From positions 16,932 to 32,816 of the forward strand of contig NZ_FR892787.1 in NCBI RefSeq assembly GCF_000434895.1: a stretch of DNA of 15,885 nucleotides, given 5' to 3'. The notes under the pieces are model-generated. The model did not search any database, was not told where the DNA came from, and worked only from the letters and a program-made list of their open reading frames with translations. Shown here in pieces: positions 13,355 to 15,885 of this stretch. The stretch's first letter is position 1; every line of letters starts with the position of its first letter. This DNA is from Phascolarctobacterium succinatutens CAG:287 (GTDB lineage: Bacteria > Bacillota > Negativicutes > Acidaminococcales > Acidaminococcaceae). The translations under genes and the position numbers were made by a program.

Positions 13355-14491
13355 ATGGAAAATGCATATATTTTAGGTGGCCTGCGCAGCTACGTGGGCG
13401 TAGTCAACGGTATGTATCGTCATATCCCGGCGGAGGTGCTGGGTGCGGAGGTGCTTAAGCAGGTGATGGAAAAATATCAGCTGCGCGAGCCCGATTATAT
13501 TATTGCTGGCAACGGTGTGGGCGCCGGCGGCAATATTGCGCGCCTGATGGCATTGACCGCAGGCGTAGATATTTCGGTGCCGGCCTTTACGGTAGATGTG
13601 CAATGCGGCAGCGGCCTAGAAAGCATTGCTGTTGCCGCAGCAAAGATTAACAGCGGCGAGGCTGATGTAATTATTGCCGGTGGCTTTGAAAGCAGCTCTA
13701 CGCAGCCAAGACGCGGCTATAATCCCAATCACCCGGATTATGCAGGCGACGACTGGTACAGCGTAGCCAAGTTTATGCCGGGAATTCACCGCGAAACGGT
13801 AATGCTGGAGGGTGCGGAGCTTGCTGCCAAGCGCGAAGGCATTACCAAAGAGGAAATGGACAGCTGGGTGCTGCGCAGCCATGCGCTCGCGACGCAGGCG
13901 CGCGAGCAGGGGCTGCTGCAGAATATTATCGCGCCGGTCTGCGGTGCCGTTAAGGATGAAGGTATCAGACCGCGCATGAGCCAGCGTCTGCTCGACAGAA
14001 TGCCCAAGGTGCTGGAGGGTGGCGAATTTATTACGGCGGCCAATTCCTGCCTGATTAACGATGGTGCGGCCTTTGTAGTGCTGTGCTCGCAAAAATATCT
14101 GCAGGAGCACGGCTTAAAGCCGCAGGCCAGGGTGCTGGGCAGCACAGCCTGCGGCGGTGATCCCCTGGTAAGTCCGCGTACTGCAATTACCGCGCTGCAA
14201 AAGCTGCTGGCCAAGCATGGCCTGCAGGAGCAGGATATCGCAGACTTTGAACTGAATGAAGCCTTCGCTGTAATTGATGTGCTGTTTGCCCGCAGCTTTC
14301 CGCATAGCACTGATAAATATAATGTGTTCGGCGGGGCGTTGGCCTATGGTCATCCTTATGGTGCCAGCGGCGGCATAATTACGCTGCACCTGCTGGAAGC
14401 ACTGCGCCAGAAGGGCGGACACTACGGCGCCGCAAGCGTAGCTGCCGCAGGCGGCGTAGGAACGGCGCTGCTGCTGGAAAGAGTGGAGTGA
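13355..14491 (+). CDS. Thiolase-family enzyme (YhfS-like) lacking the C-terminal cysteine
   Basis: 378 residues, normal thiolase length. The nucleophile motif is DVQCGSGLES with Cys84; LNEAFAV has Asn301-Glu302; GGALAYGHPYGASGG has His333. The usual C-terminal Cys-x-Gly motif, whose Cys is the general base, reads SVAAAGGVGTAL here, with Ala in place of Cys. A classical reversible thiolysis mechanism is therefore doubtful; a one-way condensing or altered thiolase-like activity is possible. The ATG at 13355 is supported by GAGGTG (13344-13349); an in-frame upstream ORF extension to 13304 has no such site. Stop and next gene overlap or nearly so. The pairing with an ANL ligase next to bioY parallels B. 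subtilis yhfS/yhfT/yhfU, which suggests work on the same acyl-CoA. Confidence 0.85.
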   Translation: MENAYILGGLRSYVGVVNGMYRHIPAEVLGAEVLKQVMEKYQLREPDYIIAGNGVGAGGNIARLMALTAGVDISVPAFTVDVQCGSGLESIAVAAAKINSGEADVIIAGGFESSSTQPRRGYNPNHPDYAGDDWYSVAKFMPGIHRETVMLEGAELAAKREGITKEEMDSWVLRSHALATQAREQGLLQNIIAPVCGAVKDEGIRPRMSQRLLDRMPKVLEGGEFITAANSCLINDGAAFVVLCSQKYLQEHGLKPQARVLGSTACGGDPLVSPRTAITALQKLLAKHGLQEQDIADFELNEAFAVIDVLFARSFPHSTDKYNVFGGALAYGHPYGASGGIITLHLLEALRQKGGHYGAASVAAAGGVGTALLLERVE

Positions 14492-14496
14492 AGCAA

Positions 14497-15720
14497 ATGG
14501 ATTACTTGACCTTAATAGCACAGCAAAAACAGGATAAGCTCGCTCTTGTGGAGGATGAAGAAGAATATACCTATGCAAGACTGGCGCAGGAGGCGCGCAG
14601 GCTGCGCAGTAAAGCGGATTTTAGCGCTCCGACGGTTTTTATCCACGAAAGCAGTATTGCCCGTCAGTTGATTGCCTTTTTGGCCTACAGCGGAACAAAA
14701 ACTGTGCCGGTTATTGCTACCGAAGTGAGCAAAAAGCAACAGTTCAGTTGCGAGGCTATTCCGCAAGCGGCCTGCATGGGCGTTATGACCAGCGGCAGCA
14801 CCGGCAAAAGCAAGCTGTTGTGGCGCAGCTATCATAGCTGGGCGGACTTTTTCCCGGAGCAGAACCGTGTCTTCGGCGTTGATGAGCAGACAGTAATTTT
14901 TTGTCAGGGAAGCTTGGCCTTTACCGGCAACCTTAATATTTATATGGGCGTGCTGGCGGCAGGCGGTACGCTGGCAGTGACGCAGCGCTTCCGTCCGCGC
15001 CATTGGCTGCAGCTGATGCAGCGCTATGCGGTGAACGCAATCTACCTGATTCCGTCCAAGCTGCTGCTGCTGCCTAAGTTTCTGCGCGAGCCTGATTTGC
15101 GTGTGCGCAGTATCATCAGCGGCTCGCAGAGCATGGGCAGGCAGGAGGCGGACAAGCTGCTGCAGGTGTTCCCCAATGCTGATATCACGCTGTACTACGG
15201 CGCCAGCGAGCTGAATTACATTACCTACATCAAGGCCGAAGAAATGACGGATGACCGCACGCTTATCGGACGTCCGTTCAAGGGCGTGCAGGTGAACGTT
15301 TGTAATGAAGAAATTTTCATTGATACGCCTTATCATGTAGAGGAAATTTCGTTGCCGTTTTCCCTGAAGGACAGGGGGCAGCTGGATGCGGAAGGTCGCC
15401 TGCACTTTTTGGGGCGCACGGATGATATTGTGAGCGTCAACGGACGCAAGGTTTCTGCAGTCAAGGTGTGCACCGCGCTGACCGAGCTGGAGGGCGTTGA
15501 GGAGGCTGCAGTAATCTGCCGTCATGTGGACGATGCCGATGCGCTTATTGCTTTTGTGGGGGCGGCACGCGAGTACGGCAAGCAGGAGCTGGTTAAGCTG
15601 CTGCGGCAAACCTTAGAGGATTATGAGCTGCCCAAGCAGTTTGTTTTTATGGAGCAGCTGCCGCATAATGAAAGCGGTAAGGTGGATAAATTGGCGCTGA
15701 AAAAATTGTACTTAGAGTGA
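14497..15720 (+). CDS. Acyl-activating (ANL/AMP-binding) enzyme, YhfT-like acyl-CoA synthetase
   Basis: 407 residues, short for the family (~500-550), mostly because the N-terminal subdomain is reduced. It should activate a carboxylate as acyl-AMP and transfer it to CoA or a carrier protein in the cytoplasm. Motifs: P-loop TSGSTGK (98-104), YYGASE (233-238), KDRG with Asp292 in place of the usual TGD, GRTDDIVSVNGRKV (306-319; Arg307 and hinge) and ESGKVDK with the adenylation lysine Lys395. All core catalytic positions are present. The ATG at 14497 has GGAG 8 nt upstream; a GTG at 14488 overlapping the thiolase stop (GTGA) is the alternative. The acyl substrate is unknown; the link with bioY and BirA points to a biotin precursor. 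Confidence 0.86.
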   Translation: MDYLTLIAQQKQDKLALVEDEEEYTYARLAQEARRLRSKADFSAPTVFIHESSIARQLIAFLAYSGTKTVPVIATEVSKKQQFSCEAIPQAACMGVMTSGSTGKSKLLWRSYHSWADFFPEQNRVFGVDEQTVIFCQGSLAFTGNLNIYMGVLAAGGTLAVTQRFRPRHWLQLMQRYAVNAIYLIPSKLLLLPKFLREPDLRVRSIISGSQSMGRQEADKLLQVFPNADITLYYGASELNYITYIKAEEMTDDRTLIGRPFKGVQVNVCNEEIFIDTPYHVEEISLPFSLKDRGQLDAEGRLHFLGRTDDIVSVNGRKVSAVKVCTALTELEGVEEAAVICRHVDDADALIAFVGAAREYGKQELVKLLRQTLEDYELPKQFVFMEQLPHNESGKVDKLALKKLYLE

Positions 15721-15737
15721 TTTTGGAGATATAAAAT

Positions 15738-15785
15738 AAACCGTCGTCGGAATTTGCCGGATTGCAGGTTCTGACGGCGGTTTTT
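15738..15785 (+). terminator. Terminator of the acyl-CoA gene pair
   Basis: AAACCGTCGTC (15738-15748) pairs over 11 bp, with one G-U, with GACGGCGGTTT (15773-15783), followed by further T. It ends the operon 17 bp after the ligase stop. Confidence 0.85.
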
Positions 15786-15800
15786 GTGTTTAAGTTTAAT

Positions 15801-15841
15801 AAAATGTTCCGCTTACTTTTTTAGGGTAGGCGGGGCATTTT
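15801..15841. terminator. 16-bp stem hairpin, possible second terminator
   Basis: AAAATGTTCCGCTTAC (15801-15816) pairs along its full length, using G-U where needed, with GTAGGCGGGGCATTTT (15826-15841) around a 9-nt loop. A/T ends on both sides allow use in either direction, but the T-runs are short. Confidence 0.5.
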
Positions 15842-15858
15842 CCTTTCCTATAAAAGGA

Positions 15859-15884
15859 GGCTGCCGCACTTTTGTACGACAGCC
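15859..15884. terminator. Hairpin at the right window edge
   Basis: GGCTGCCGCAC, loop TTTT, GTACGACAGCC: an 11-bp stem with G-U pairs. On the minus strand it is followed by TCCTTTTATAGG, suggesting a terminator for a gene entering from the right; the plus-strand continuation is outside the window. Confidence 0.5.
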
Positions 15885-15885
15885 C

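Overview
The window looks like chromosomal DNA of a Gram-positive-lineage (Bacillota) anaerobe, most likely one of the Negativicutes. The basis is the FabK-type enoyl reductase, the RecD2/ComFC pair, MocR-type regulation, a BioY/BirA-type biotin locus, consensus SigA promoters and strong Shine-Dalgarno sites. I cannot name the species, and the assignment is inference.

Layout: (1) 1-980, minus strand: the N-terminal part of ilvD, running off the left edge. (2) 981-1565: a 585-bp gap with about 2.3 copies of a ~117-bp repeat, a near-consensus ilvD promoter and the fabK promoter. (3) 1566-2510: fabK, sharing a two-way terminator with (4) a MocR regulator on the minus strand (2589-3998). The regulator is divergent from (5) an aldehyde dehydrogenase (4148-5635), and their promoters overlap. 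(6) 5721-7746, minus strand: an S-adenosylmethionine-decarboxylase-like protein, a HAD phosphatase and an exported pentapeptide-repeat protein; the last two overlap. (7) 7956-11989, plus strand: recD2, comFC and an ArsB/SLC13-type permease that is split by a frameshift. (8) 12025-15785: an apparent BirA-controlled unit consisting of a MaoC-like hotdog protein, bioY, a thiolase-like enzyme and an acyl-activating (ANL) enzyme. (9) 15786-15885: two further strong hairpins and no gene.

The most interesting region is (8). A two-armed site resembling the biotin repressor BirA box, with correct arms and a 14-bp spacer, sits on the -35 of a TTGACT-N17-TATAAT promoter. Behind it are a biotin transporter and three acyl-CoA-type enzymes. 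Bacillus subtilis yhfUTS (BioY, thiolase, acyl-CoA ligase) is a comparable set; here a MaoC-like hydratase is added, the thiolase lacks the usual C-terminal cysteine, and a promoter plus a terminator-like hairpin separate bioY from the two enzyme genes. The working hypothesis is uptake of biotin together with activation and chain-shortening of an acyl precursor such as a dicarboxylate, both switched on when biotin is scarce.

Other points worth a look are the SpeD-like protein whose pyruvoyl-forming serine is glycine, the frameshifted permease with a G6 tract and an A_AAT_TTG heptamer at the junction, and the repeat in the ilvD leader.
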